Assembly (NCBI GenBank): GCA_017512025.1 | Contig: JAFWHH010000017.1 | Coordinates: 1-64,000, forward strand | Direction of reading: 5' to 3' | DNA from: Clostridia bacterium | Lineage (GTDB): Bacteria; Bacillota; Clostridia; TANB77; CAG-508 | DNA: 64,000 bases | Shown here: positions 27,948-36,095 of the stretch, piece after piece | How the letters are laid out: each line of letters opens with the position of its first letter | How positions within the stretch are numbered: position 1 is the stretch's first letter | Program-made: the position numbers and the translations under genes | Notes under the pieces: generated by a model | The model's input: only the letters and a program-made list of their open reading frames with translations | Told to the model about the DNA's origin: nothing | Database searches by the model: none

Positions 27948-28937
27948 ATGGAAAATTATAATTTTAGTAGAAATGTACAAGAGAATTACAATTTAACCAA
28001 GAAACACTTATTCAAGAAAAAAGCAGGTAATGCTAAATTTTATTATGAGTTAAAGAATGATGAATCATTAGATAATGATTTAAAGGAAATCACAAAACTA
28101 TACCAAAACGATATACCATTTAGAATATATGGTATGCATACAAATTTGTACATTACAGCTAATGGTTATGATGGTTGGTTTATTGATATTGGACCAAAGA
28201 TGTCATATCTAAGGTTTGATGAAGATACAGAAGAGTTTATATGTTCTGGAAATTTACTTACTTCTCAGCTTGTAAATTATGCAATGGAAAAAGGGTATGA
28301 CTTTGCATCACTAGCAGGTGTGCCAGGTATGGTTGGGGCAGGAGTTGTTGGTAATGCAAGTTTTGCCACAGGTAAAGAATTTGGTGACTACGTTAAAAGA
28401 GTGACATTATTTGACTTCGAAAGTGGAAAAGATGTGGATATAATTCCAGATAAAGACTTTTTTTGGACACGAAATAGCTTTATAAAAAAAGCAAATAAAG
28501 ATAAAGTACGATATTTCGTAAAAGAAGTTGTACTTTGGTCCGAACAAATTGGAAAAAAAGCTGTCAGAGCAAAATTTGATGCTCAAATGGATTTAAGAAT
28601 AAAAGACCTTCGAATTGGATATTTAGAGGGGTGTGCAGGTTCAATTTGGTCTAATATTGATTTAAGAAATAAAATTGGAATGAGTTTTAGAAAGGTTGTA
28701 ATCGGCACAAACGAATTTAATGTAGATTTTAATGGGGCAAGATACAGCAAATATGGAAGTAGATTCTTTACTTTAGATGAGAATACTACAGAAAAGGATG
28801 TCGCTAAACTAATGCAATATACAGTTGATAAGATGAAAGAGTTATATCATGTAGAGCTAGAGAAAGAGGTCGTATTTCTAGATTATGATGGAGAAGTAGA
28901 CTTATATACATATATTGATAGATATTTAGATAAATAA
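27948..28937 (+). CDS. Divergent MurB-like UDP-N-acetylmuramate dehydrogenase
   Basis: FAD-dependent reductase of peptidoglycan precursor synthesis, by family. The FAD-binding motifs are present in altered form: FRIYGMHTNLYI (usual G-x-G-S/T-N), SLAGVPGMVGAGVVGNASF (usual AGIPGTVGGA), and the catalytic Ser region GCAGSIWSN (usual GSxFKNP). The substrate-binding YRxS element seems replaced by FWTRNSF. The frame opens at 27915, but the ATG at 27948 with AAAGGA about 10 bases before it is the better start, giving 329 residues. The divergence leaves open a second, non-canonical MurB paralogue rather than the housekeeping enzyme. Confidence 0.7.
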   Translation: MENYNFSRNVQENYNLTKKHLFKKKAGNAKFYYELKNDESLDNDLKEITKLYQNDIPFRIYGMHTNLYITANGYDGWFIDIGPKMSYLRFDEDTEEFICSGNLLTSQLVNYAMEKGYDFASLAGVPGMVGAGVVGNASFATGKEFGDYVKRVTLFDFESGKDVDIIPDKDFFWTRNSFIKKANKDKVRYFVKEVVLWSEQIGKKAVRAKFDAQMDLRIKDLRIGYLEGCAGSIWSNIDLRNKIGMSFRKVVIGTNEFNVDFNGARYSKYGSRFFTLDENTTEKDVAKLMQYTVDKMKELYHVELEKEVVFLDYDGEVDLYTYIDRYLDK

Positions 28938-28952
28938 AAAATAAACAATAAT

Positions 28953-28988
28953 AAAAAGGTTAAATGAATTAGATTCATTTAACCTTTT
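28953..28988. terminator. Bidirectional terminator between murB-like and GNAT genes
   Basis: The arms AAAAGGTTAAATGAA and TTCATTTAACCTTTT pair perfectly and lie between convergent genes. Confidence 0.88.
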
Positions 28989-28990
28989 CT

Positions 28991-29839
28991 TTATATAAAG
29001 TCAATATCACTTGTATCAGCCATTCTAACGTAGCCAATTTTCTCATAAACGTGATTACTAATTGGATTTGTATCATCTGTATAAAGTACGCAGTATTCTG
29101 CTCCATTATCAAGTAATTCTTTTGATACTCGATATACAAGATTATATGCATATCCTTTATGACGTTCTTCTGGAGGAGTATAAACACCACTAACACCTTT
29201 TCCCTTGATTAATCTTCTTGTTGAAACTGTTTGAGCAACAATCTTTCCATCTTTTTCGAGTAAGAAATATCCTCTTTCCATGCTTCTAGAGATTGCAGCT
29301 AATATTTCTTCCATTGGTTTTTCTTCATGAAGTGCTTCCAATCCAAAATCTTTTTGGAATTTAATTAATGTATCCATGTCAGCTTCAGTAGCTCTTCTAT
29401 AAGTAACATCATCTCGTAATTTTGGTTCTGTAAGTTTTTCTAAAACAAGAATTCTCATAGGTAGATGAACCTTAAAGGTTTGTCCAGATAATTCACAGTA
29501 GAACTTGGCAAATTTTTCAGCAATAATATTCTCAGCATTTACACCTGGTAGGTGGTTATTTAACTTGTAAATTTCTTCTGCAGCAAATTTGAATAGTTCA
29601 TCAGAAGTATTATCTGTTGGACTATATAAAGTAAGTTTCCATGGTGCTCTGTATAAAAGAATTAATTCTGTTACACCATCATCTTTAACTGCACCAAATA
29701 ACCAATCATCACCATATACAGCATCGGCAGCATCGGCACAGTTACCAACCATTAAGTTGTTAAGCCATTCCTTCTCTAGTAGTAGCTTTTCATTTTCAGC
29801 TACGAAATCTTTTCCATTTTCATAAAAAATAAAATCCAT
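28991..29839 (-). CDS. GNAT-family N-acetyltransferase
   Basis: Protein of 282 residues with a carboxy-terminal GNAT domain (about residues 145-275). TYRRATEADMDTLIKF begins the fold, VSGVYTPPEERHKGYAYNLV carries the acetyl-CoA pyrophosphate-binding R/Q-x-x-G-x-A loop (here RHKGYA), and YTDDTNPISNHVYEKIGY is the usual motif B. The amino-terminal half is an unassigned domain typical of two-domain GNATs. The substrate cannot be predicted. GAGGGTG precedes the ATG. The gene is transcribed toward murB. Confidence 0.85.
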   Translation of the reverse strand: MDFIFYENGKDFVAENEKLLLEKEWLNNLMVGNCADAADAVYGDDWLFGAVKDDGVTELILLYRAPWKLTLYSPTDNTSDELFKFAAEEIYKLNNHLPGVNAENIIAEKFAKFYCELSGQTFKVHLPMRILVLEKLTEPKLRDDVTYRRATEADMDTLIKFQKDFGLEALHEEKPMEEILAAISRSMERGYFLLEKDGKIVAQTVSTRRLIKGKGVSGVYTPPEERHKGYAYNLVYRVSKELLDNGAEYCVLYTDDTNPISNHVYEKIGYVRMADTSDIDFI

Positions 29840-29947
29840 ATAATCACCCTCTTACTTTTTGGGGGATTATATCATAAGGGGATTGAAAATGAAAGTATAG
29901 GATAAAAAGAGATATAAAATGTCGAATTTTTGTGATTTACATAAAAC

Positions 29948-30033
29948 TTGCATTGGCAAAATATATGTGGTATAATAAGTAACTACCGGGCAAGTTGCCT
30001 GGTGCAGAAAGAAGTCCGAATCTCGTATTCGGA
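29948..30033 (+). promoter_or_regulatory. Promoter and two leader hairpins of HPr-like cassette
   Basis: TTGCAT and TATAAT (29971-29976, extended as TGGTATAAT) are separated by 17 bases. The transcript would start about 29983 and open with a hairpin (CCGGGC/GCCTGG, 29986-30002), then a second (TCCGAAT/ATTCGGA, 30015-30033), before the GGAGGA site. This repeats the layout of the 7.2-8.0 kb cassette. Confidence 0.6.
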
Positions 30034-30063
30034 TACAACAATATTCACAACGGAGGAATGATT

Positions 30064-30354
30064 ATGAAAACTGCAAAGATTATTATCAAGAAAGGTATTG
30101 ACAGCGAGATCGGAGCCAAGCTCATCGACTGCGCATGGCGGTTTAAGAGCAAGATTTTTGTGCAGAAAGAAGAAAGACGAGTAAGCGCAGGATCTCTTAT
30201 GTCAGTACTGAGTCTGCAGCTTGTTGGCGGTGATGAAATCACTGTTGTTGTGGACGGTCCGGATGAGGAAGAGGCAATTGATCTGCTTGTAAAGGCATTC
30301 GATACCTCGTTCCTGAATGAGCAGGTTCTTGCGGAAATCAAAGAACGCAAGTAA
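30064..30354 (+). CDS. HPr-like domain protein lacking the phosphorylatable His
   Basis: The 96-residue protein follows the HPr fold pattern: strand KTAKIIIKKGI, helix AKLIDCAWRFKSKIFV, then VSAGSLMSVLSLQLVGGDEI and the closing DGPDEEEAIDLLVKAF. In PTS HPr the first helix begins GLHARPA with the phosphorylated His. Here that stretch reads GIDSEIGAK, so His-15 and Arg-17 are absent and it cannot be a PTS phosphocarrier. The Ser-46 neighbourhood (GSLMSVLSL) is kept, as in Crh-like regulators. The ATG at 30064 lies 6 bases after GGAGGA. The coding sequence is clearly richer in G+C than its neighbours. A hairpin at 30374-30409 follows the stop, then tRNA-Arg. Confidence 0.72.
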   Translation: MKTAKIIIKKGIDSEIGAKLIDCAWRFKSKIFVQKEERRVSAGSLMSVLSLQLVGGDEITVVVDGPDEEEAIDLLVKAFDTSFLNEQVLAEIKERK

Positions 30355-30373
30355 TCAAGTATTGTTGTAACTT

Positions 30374-30409
30374 GAAGGGAGCTACTGCTGTATTGCGGAA
30401 GCTCCCTTC
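30374..30409 (+). terminator. Hairpin after the HPr-like gene
   Basis: GAAGGGAGC pairs with GCTCCCTTC around an 18-base loop. No long T run follows, so termination may be weak or the hairpin may stabilise the RNA end. Confidence 0.5.
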
Positions 30410-30430
30410 GGGGCTCTTATTGGGGTGCTA

Positions 30431-30459
30431 TTGAAAGAAAAATGAATTTGTTATATAAT
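30431..30459 (+). promoter_or_regulatory. Promoter for tRNA-Arg
   Basis: TTGAAA and TATAAT are separated by 17 bases and end 11 bases before the tRNA. Confidence 0.75.
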
Positions 30460-30470
30460 ATAATGCAGAT

Positions 30471-30547
30471 GTGTGTGTAGCTCAGTAGGATAGAGCGACG
30501 GTTTCCTAAACCGCAGGTCGGGGGTTCAATTCCCTTCACGCACACCA
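30471..30547 (+). tRNA. tRNA-Arg (anticodon CCT)
   Basis: The acceptor stem is GTGTGTG/CACGCAC with one G-T pair, the D arm is GCTC...GAGC, the anticodon loop TTCCTAA carries CCT, the T loop is TTCAATT, and CCA is encoded. No terminator lies before tadA, 33 bp downstream, so they may be co-transcribed. Confidence 0.95.
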
Positions 30548-30580
30548 TCTTATTTAATGCAAACGGAAGGTAGGAATAAT

Positions 30581-31066
30581 ATGAATATGCAAGAAAAATT
30601 TATGAAGCTTGCGTTAAAAGAAGCTGAGAAAGCATATAATAAAAAAGAAATACCCGTTGGTGCAATAATAGTTAAAGATGGTAAAGTAATTGCGAGAGCT
30701 CATAATTTAAAAGAGCTAAAGAATGATACGACAAAACACGCAGAATTACTTGCTATTCAAAAAGCTAGTAAAAAACTTGGATGTTGGAGATTAGAAGATT
30801 GCGAGATGTATGTTACATTAGAGCCATGCAGCATGTGCGCGGGTGCATTGATACAGTCTAGGATAAAAAAAGTATACATTGGAACTATGGATTATAAAAC
30901 TGGAGCATGTGGATCAGTTCTTAACTTGCTTGCAGATTATAAATTTAATCATAGTGTTGAAATTGAGACCGGAGTTTTAGCTGAAGAATGTGAAAAAATC
31001 CTAAAGGAGTTCTTTAAGACTCTAAGAGTCGAAAAGAAAAATATAAAAGAAAGGAATAAGGACTAG
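30581..31066 (+). CDS. tadA: tRNA-specific adenosine deaminase
   Basis: Zinc enzyme that converts A34 to inosine in tRNA-Arg(ACG). The zinc and catalytic motifs are HAELLAI near residue 55 and EPCSMCAGAL near residue 83, and RIKKVYIGTMDYKTGACGSV follows, as is typical. The frame opens at 30557 (ATG CAA), but GGTAGGA before the ATG at 30581 makes that the start, giving 161 residues. Its stop overlaps the GTG start of the next gene. Confidence 0.93.
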   Translation: MNMQEKFMKLALKEAEKAYNKKEIPVGAIIVKDGKVIARAHNLKELKNDTTKHAELLAIQKASKKLGCWRLEDCEMYVTLEPCSMCAGALIQSRIKKVYIGTMDYKTGACGSVLNLLADYKFNHSVEIETGVLAEECEKILKEFFKTLRVEKKNIKERNKD

Positions 31067-31818
31067 TGATAAATAAGAAAGTTCAAAGAATTAAATTAAT
31101 AATAGCGATTTTAGTTGTAGCAATAGTTGCGGTAATAATTGGAGTTCGTATATACATATACAACAAAACTGGAGAAAAGAATATGCCATTTCAAGTTTCA
31201 GAAATCATAATTGTAAGTACAGCTAGAAGATATGAAGGAGAAGCTACAGCGCCTATTGAAGAAAATGGGTCTATATGGAATTTCCAAGTTGTACAAAACA
31301 ACGACATGTATATTGAAATAAAAAATAATGCGAAAAATAATGAGAAAATCAAAAATATAAAAATATCAAATATAGAGATTACACAAAAACCTGCGAAAGG
31401 AACAATTAGAGCGTTTATGCCTAATAGCGTCGAGGGATCTAGATATACATATACAGATGAATATGAAGTGAAAGATAGCTTAACTTATAGAGGATCAGAG
31501 GAAAATAGTTACAAAGATCTTCACATCAACAGAAACGGTGGAAAGCTTAGCATAAGTTTTGCAAACAGAGATTTAGGAAACTATTCTTCTGGAGATGATA
31601 CAGAAGTAACTTATGATGGCAAGATGCTTTCAAGAATGGAATGCAGCGACGAGGATATAAGATTTAAGATTGCATTTGATTTAACAATAGAGCTTGAAGA
31701 TGGTAGAGCTTACTTAGGAAGAATTGAAGCAGATGTTAATTGTGATGGTTTAGTTGAAAACGGAACAACACAAGTTGATATCAAAGATTTCTCAAACGTA
31801 GTATTTAAAAGAATATAG
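31066..31818 (+). CDS. Membrane-anchored protein of unknown function
   Basis: I do not recognise the family. Residues 8-30 form one membrane segment (LIIAILVVAIVAVIIGVRIY) after a short basic head, so residues 35-250 are probably outside the cell. This part has alternating beta-strand patterns (IWNFQVVQNNDMYIEIKNN, GKLSISFANRDLG) and no visible catalytic motif. The GTG start at 31066 shares one base with the tadA stop codon, so translation is coupled to tadA. It has AAGGA upstream and a terminator downstream. Confidence 0.65.
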   Translation: MINKKVQRIKLIIAILVVAIVAVIIGVRIYIYNKTGEKNMPFQVSEIIIVSTARRYEGEATAPIEENGSIWNFQVVQNNDMYIEIKNNAKNNEKIKNIKISNIEITQKPAKGTIRAFMPNSVEGSRYTYTDEYEVKDSLTYRGSEENSYKDLHINRNGGKLSISFANRDLGNYSSGDDTEVTYDGKMLSRMECSDEDIRFKIAFDLTIELEDGRAYLGRIEADVNCDGLVENGTTQVDIKDFSNVVFKRI

Positions 31819-31825
31819 TTTGTAA

Positions 31826-31855
31826 AAAAGAGTTACGCTAGTAACTCTTTTTATT
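31826..31855 (+). terminator. Terminator before the SRP RNA gene
   Basis: The stem AAAGAGTTAC/GTAACTCTTT with loop GCTA is followed by T-rich sequence. Confidence 0.85.
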
Positions 31856-31878
31856 TATTAAACTTTTATCAAAAATAC

Positions 31879-31907
31879 TTGATTAATAGAGAAAAACATT
31901 ATATAAT
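31879..31907 (+). promoter_or_regulatory. Promoter of the SRP RNA gene
   Basis: TTGATT and TATAAT are separated by 17 bases and end about 24 bases before the closing stem of the RNA. Confidence 0.75.
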
Positions 31908-31913
31908 CCCCCT

Positions 31914-32036
31914 AGTATGAGAATAACATGCTCTTGTATGGAGAGTAATTTCAATATTAGCCTATGAACCTTGTCAGGTCCGGAAGGAAGCAGCAATAAG
32001 TAGATACTATTATGTGATAATTACTTTCCATAGAGG
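31914..32036 (+). ncRNA. ffs: Signal recognition particle RNA, small bacterial type
   Basis: The universally conserved SRP domain IV core is present near 31973-32000 (GTCAGGTCCGGAAGGAAGCA, with the GGAA tetraloop region and Ffh-binding internal loops). The outer helix closes by pairing 31931-31950 with 32019-32035 (for example GAGTAATT with AATTAC, TATGG with CCATA). The RNA is a short 4.5S-like hairpin without the Alu domain of Bacillus scRNA. Its place directly before dnaX is the usual one in Clostridia. The 5' end is set from the promoter and is approximate. Confidence 0.92.
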
Positions 32037-32090
32037 AGTTTGTAGAATAAATGTCTCATACTATTTTTTTAGAGAAAGGAGTGATTGTGG

Positions 32091-33773
32091 ATGTCATATA
32101 CAGCGTTATATAGAAAATATAGACCAGCAACATTTGATGAATTAGTTGGTCAAGACCACATCACAAAAACTCTAAGAAATCAAATAGTATCAGGAAGAGT
32201 GGGCCATGCATATTTATTTAATGGTGGTAGAGGTACAGGTAAAACTTCTTCTGCTAAAATATTAGCAAGAGCCATTAACTGCTTAAATCCAAAAGATGGA
32301 AATCCATGTAATGAGTGTGAAATCTGTAAAGCAGCATTAAATGGTTCATTAACAGATATTGTAGAAATGGATGCAGCGTCAAATAATAGTGTCGAAGATA
32401 TTAGATCTATAAGAGACGAGGTTAATTTTTTACCAACGGTTGCTAAATATAGAGTTTATATCATAGACGAGGTTCATATGCTTTCTATAGGAGCCTTTAA
32501 TGCGTTATTAAAGACATTAGAAGAGCCACCTGAGCATGTAAAATTCATTCTTGCTACAACAGAGCCTCAAAAATTACCGGCAACAATTCTTTCAAGATGT
32601 CAGAGATTTGATTTCAAAAAGCTTTCACCGGAATATATTAAACAAAGACTAACTCACATATGTGAAAGTGATAAGATTGATATTGATCCAGATGCGTTAA
32701 ATACAATTTCAGTTCTTGCTGAAGGTGCGATGAGAGATGGTATTAGTATCCTTGAGAGATGTTTACAAGAAGATTCAGACAAAATTACTAATGATTTAGT
32801 AAAAAAACTTGTCGGATTACCTAAAATAGAAACAATAAACAAAATATTAAATAATATATTAGATTACAATGTAGAAGAGTCCCTAAATTCTGTAAATGAG
32901 GTATTAGATGATGGTAAAGATATATCAAATCTAATATGGGAAATTATAAAATTTGTTAGAGATGTTCTTGTTTATAAAACAACAGGAAATGCTGATTTAT
33001 ATAATGAGGATGAGGTTGCTAAAATAAAGGCTTTAGCTGATAAAGCAACTAAAGAAAGATTGATGGATATTATATTCTATTTATCAGAACTTTCTAACGA
33101 AATTAAGATGACTACACAAAAGACCATTATGTTTCAAGTTGGAATTATGAAATTATGTAATAACAACTTAAATACTGAGGTAAAGACTAACACTATAGAA
33201 GCAACACCTATTGCAACAAACAATGCTAATATTGGTGTTGATTTTAGTGAAGTGGATGACAGAATTTCAAACATTGAAAATAAATTACAGAGAACTGTAA
33301 ATGCTGTTCAAAAACTTATATCAAATCCAGGAGTTATCAACAATTCCGGAAAAAATGTGGATAACGATACTGAAAAAAAAACTAAATCAGTAACAAGAGG
33401 AGCTGAAAATCAAAATCTAAAAAATATATTAACGACAAAGACATCAGACGTTAAAGTTGAATGTTGGGGAAAAATTGTTACCGGACTTAATGAAGCTGGT
33501 AAAAAAATGCTATATTCTAGTTTGGCTAATTCAACAGCATGTGAACTTAACGATATGACAGTCGGAATTGAATTTCCACAAGGCCTTACACCATTTGATA
33601 AAACAGTTATTGCTAGATCTGAAAACTTATCTGAGCTTACAAAGCTTGTTTCAATGGAATATGGTAAGCCTATGAATATTAGATTAATAGAGAATGCAAA
33701 TGAAAATTCTGAAGATTCAGTGATAGATAGTATTGCTAAAGATTTAGATTTGCCATTAAATATAATTGATTAA
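32091..33773 (+). CDS. dnaX: DNA polymerase III subunit gamma/tau
   Basis: Clamp-loader ATPase. The amino terminus SYTALYRKYRPATFDELVGQ is canonical, Walker A is GGRGTGKTSSAK near residue 45, the zinc module has CLNP...CNEC..C near residues 65-80, Walker B is YIIDEVHML near residue 125, and sensor 1 is FILATTEP. The frame extends to a TTG at 32085, but the ATG at 32091 with AAAGGAG 9 bases away is the start. At 561 residues the tau-specific part is short. A run of nine A at 33373-33381 (codons near residue 428) is a possible slippage site: an extra or missing A leads to a stop within a few codons. Confidence 0.95.
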   Translation: MSYTALYRKYRPATFDELVGQDHITKTLRNQIVSGRVGHAYLFNGGRGTGKTSSAKILARAINCLNPKDGNPCNECEICKAALNGSLTDIVEMDAASNNSVEDIRSIRDEVNFLPTVAKYRVYIIDEVHMLSIGAFNALLKTLEEPPEHVKFILATTEPQKLPATILSRCQRFDFKKLSPEYIKQRLTHICESDKIDIDPDALNTISVLAEGAMRDGISILERCLQEDSDKITNDLVKKLVGLPKIETINKILNNILDYNVEESLNSVNEVLDDGKDISNLIWEIIKFVRDVLVYKTTGNADLYNEDEVAKIKALADKATKERLMDIIFYLSELSNEIKMTTQKTIMFQVGIMKLCNNNLNTEVKTNTIEATPIATNNANIGVDFSEVDDRISNIENKLQRTVNAVQKLISNPGVINNSGKNVDNDTEKKTKSVTRGAENQNLKNILTTKTSDVKVECWGKIVTGLNEAGKKMLYSSLANSTACELNDMTVGIEFPQGLTPFDKTVIARSENLSELTKLVSMEYGKPMNIRLIENANENSEDSVIDSIAKDLDLPLNIID

Positions 33774-33788
33774 GAAAGGATGATTATT

Positions 33789-34133
33789 ATGTCAAAAAGA
33801 GGAGGATTCCCAGGAGGTATGGGAGGTTTTGGAGGTATGAACCTAAACCAATTAATGAAAGAAGCAAAGAAGATGCAAGCTGATATAGAAAAATCACAAG
33901 AAGAACTAGGAAATAAGGAGTTTTCAGCTACAGCTGGTGGAGGAGCAATTGAAGTTACAGTAAGTGGTAACAAAGTTATTAAGTCAATGACAATTAAACC
34001 TGAAGTTGTTGATCCAGATGATGTTGAAATGTTACAAGATTTAATTATCACATGTGTTAACGAAGCAATGGGAAAAGTTGATAGTGCACAAGCATCTGAA
34101 CTTGGAAAATATAATATTCCTGGAATGATGTAA
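33789..34133 (+). CDS. YbaB/EbfC nucleoid-associated protein
   Basis: Small DNA-binding protein encoded between dnaX and recR in most bacteria. The sequence shows the Gly/Phe-rich head (GGFPGGMGGFGGMN), the helix NQLMKEAKKMQADIEKSQEEL, and a conserved GGGAIEVTVSGNKVIKSMTI core. The frame opens at 33780, but the ATG at 33789 has AAAGGA 8 bases before it. About 114 residues, normal size. Confidence 0.92.
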   Translation: MSKRGGFPGGMGGFGGMNLNQLMKEAKKMQADIEKSQEELGNKEFSATAGGGAIEVTVSGNKVIKSMTIKPEVVDPDDVEMLQDLIITCVNEAMGKVDSAQASELGKYNIPGMM

Positions 34134-34138
34134 AATAT

Positions 34139-34171
34139 AAAAGGAACATTCCATTTGGTATGTTCCTTTTT
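34139..34171 (+). terminator. Terminator between ybaB and recR
   Basis: The stem AAAGGAACAT/ATGTTCCTTT is followed by T residues. It suggests recR is expressed by partial readthrough or its own promoter. Confidence 0.8.
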
Positions 34172-34202
34172 GCATAATATCGGAAGAAAAGGGGACTAAA
34201 GG

Positions 34203-34802
34203 ATGTCATATTATTCACCATCAATTGAGAAATTAATAGAAGCTTTTGAAAAGCTACCAAGCATAGGAAATAAAACGGCAGCAAGACTTGCATTTCATAT
34301 GCTTAATTGTAGCGAAGAGGAAGTAAATGAGTTTGTTAATGCAATTACAAACGCAAAGAAAAACTTAAAGTATTGTTCAAAATGTTTCAATATATCTGAT
34401 TCAGATCCTTGTAGTATTTGTTCAAATGTTACAAGAGACCAGTCTATAATTTGTGTTGTTGAAGACGTAAAAGATGTAGTTGCAATGGAAAAAACACATG
34501 AATTTAAAGGAGTTTATCATGTATTACATGGCTCTATTTCACCAATGAATGGAATCGGACCAGATGATATTAAGATAAAAGAGCTTTTAGCAAGACTTAT
34601 GGAGGGAACAGTTAAAGAAGTAATAATAGCTACAAATCCACGTGTAGAAGGTGAAGCCACAGCTATATACTTATCTAAATTAATAAAACCAATGGGTGTT
34701 ACTGTAACGAGAATTGCACATGGAATTCCAGTTGGAGGAGATTTAGAGTATACAGATGAGGTTACTTTAAGCAAAGCTCTTGAAGGACGAAGAGAGTTAT
34801 AA
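34203..34802 (+). CDS. recR: Recombination protein RecR
   Basis: Ring-forming Toprim protein of RecFOR recombinational repair, 199 residues. It has the helix-hairpin-helix [15 protein letters not shown] near residue 15, a four-Cys zinc finger (CSKC and CSIC, residues about 56-72), and the Toprim segment [15 protein letters not shown] with [13 protein letters not shown]. The carboxy-terminal Walker-B-like region ends [11 protein letters not shown]. Confidence 0.95.
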   Translation: MSYYSPSIEKLIEAFEKLPSIGNKTAARLAFHMLNCSEEEVNEFVNAITNAKKNLKYCSKCFNISDSDPCSICSNVTRDQSIICVVEDVKDVVAMEKTHEFKGVYHVLHGSISPMNGIGPDDIKIKELLARLMEGTVKEVIIATNPRVEGEATAIYLSKLIKPMGVTVTRIAHGIPVGGDLEYTDEVTLSKALEGRREL

Positions 34803-34826
34803 AAAATAGTTATATCTTAAAAATAA

Positions 34827-34853
34827 AAAACGAAGGATTTGCTCCTTCGTTTT
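34827..34853. terminator. Bidirectional terminator after recR
   Basis: The arms AAAACGAAGGA and TCCTTCGTTTT form a perfect stem between convergent genes. Confidence 0.88.
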
Positions 34854-34861
34854 CTTTTTTA

Positions 34862-36001
34862 TTATTTATTATTATCATTAAGTATTGTCTCACAAATATC
34901 TCTTGTTGCATCAATATGTGCTATTTTTGATGCACAAGTCTTCATTTTATCAAGGGCATCCGGAGACTCTAATAAATTATGTATCACTATATCGACATCA
35001 TCATTGGGTCTAAGCCATATTGCAGCTCCTGCCTGTTCAATGAATTCTGCATTTGCTTCTTCTTGTCCTGGTATTGGGTTTATTATTAACATTGGAAGTT
35101 GAGATGCTAAACTTTCTGATGAAGTTAGTCCTCCTGGTTTAGTAACAACTAAACAAGAAATACTCATTGCCTCAGGTACATTAGTAATAAAGTCATATAT
35201 CTTAAGCTCTGGAGGATTTCCAAGTTCTTCATATATTTCAACAAATGCGTCATGCATTCTTTTATTTCTTCCAGATATTGCAATTATTTGGTATTCATCT
35301 AGATGTTTGGCAAGGGCCTTTAAAATTGCAACTGTACGACTTTTCCCAAGTCCAAACTCTCCACCACCAAAGAATAGTATTGTTTTCTTATCTGGTTTAA
35401 GACCAAATTCCTCATATATTTTTTGTCTATCGAATGATTCATTAAACTTTTCTGATAATGGAATACCAGTTGCAAATACTTTATGTTTGCTGATTCCAAA
35501 ACTATTAATTAGTGTTTCTCTCATATTTTCGTTTGAAACGAAGAAAAAATCACCATATTTACATCCAACTAGCCATTGGTCATGCGGAGCAAAGTCAGTT
35601 AGAATTGTTGCAAGTTTGCAATTAACCTTGTTCTTTTTCTTTAGATAACTAATCATTTGAGTTGAAAACATATGTGTTGAAATAATTATGTCTGGAGAAT
35701 ATTCTTCAACTAAATGATATAACTTTCTTGCCATAAATTTGTTAGATCCATTACTTATCTTTGATAAGATACCTTTTTCAGAATTGTGGTAAACTTTCTT
35801 CCATAATCTTGGTGTTGCAGAAGTAATCTTTTTGTATGTGCCAGTACTGATTTTATTTAGTGCTCTATTTATGTATTCCATACAATCTACCATATTTGTT
35901 TCCGTGTCTTCGTAATGATTATCTATATAATTTTTAATTGCATTAGCAGCAGAGCTATGCCCACCACCATATTTTGCATATAATATTAAAATTTTTCTCA
36001 T
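34862..36001 (-). CDS. Diacylglycerol glycosyltransferase (MGDG synthase/UgtP-like)
   Basis: GT28-type glycosyltransferase of 379 residues, related to MurG and monogalactosyldiacylglycerol synthase. The amino-terminal acceptor loop is YAKYGGGHSSAANAIKNYI, the inter-domain segment is ILFFGGGEFGLGKSRT near residue 205, and the nucleotide-sugar site is VVTKPGGLTSSESLASQLPM near residue 285, followed by NPIPGQEEANAEF. It probably makes membrane glycolipid (lipoteichoic acid anchor) at the cytoplasmic face. The sugar donor cannot be read from sequence. Confidence 0.85.
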   Translation of the reverse strand: MRKILILYAKYGGGHSSAANAIKNYIDNHYEDTETNMVDCMEYINRALNKISTGTYKKITSATPRLWKKVYHNSEKGILSKISNGSNKFMARKLYHLVEEYSPDIIISTHMFSTQMISYLKKKNKVNCKLATILTDFAPHDQWLVGCKYGDFFFVSNENMRETLINSFGISKHKVFATGIPLSEKFNESFDRQKIYEEFGLKPDKKTILFFGGGEFGLGKSRTVAILKALAKHLDEYQIIAISGRNKRMHDAFVEIYEELGNPPELKIYDFITNVPEAMSISCLVVTKPGGLTSSESLASQLPMLIINPIPGQEEANAEFIEQAGAAIWLRPNDDVDIVIHNLLESPDALDKMKTCASKIAHIDATRDICETILNDNNK

Positions 36002-36095
36002 ATTTTTTTACCTTCCGTAAATAATATATAAAGATTTTAACACAATTTAAAAAAAACAACAAGTAATTTTATTGTGTTTTAAAGGGGTTGATATT

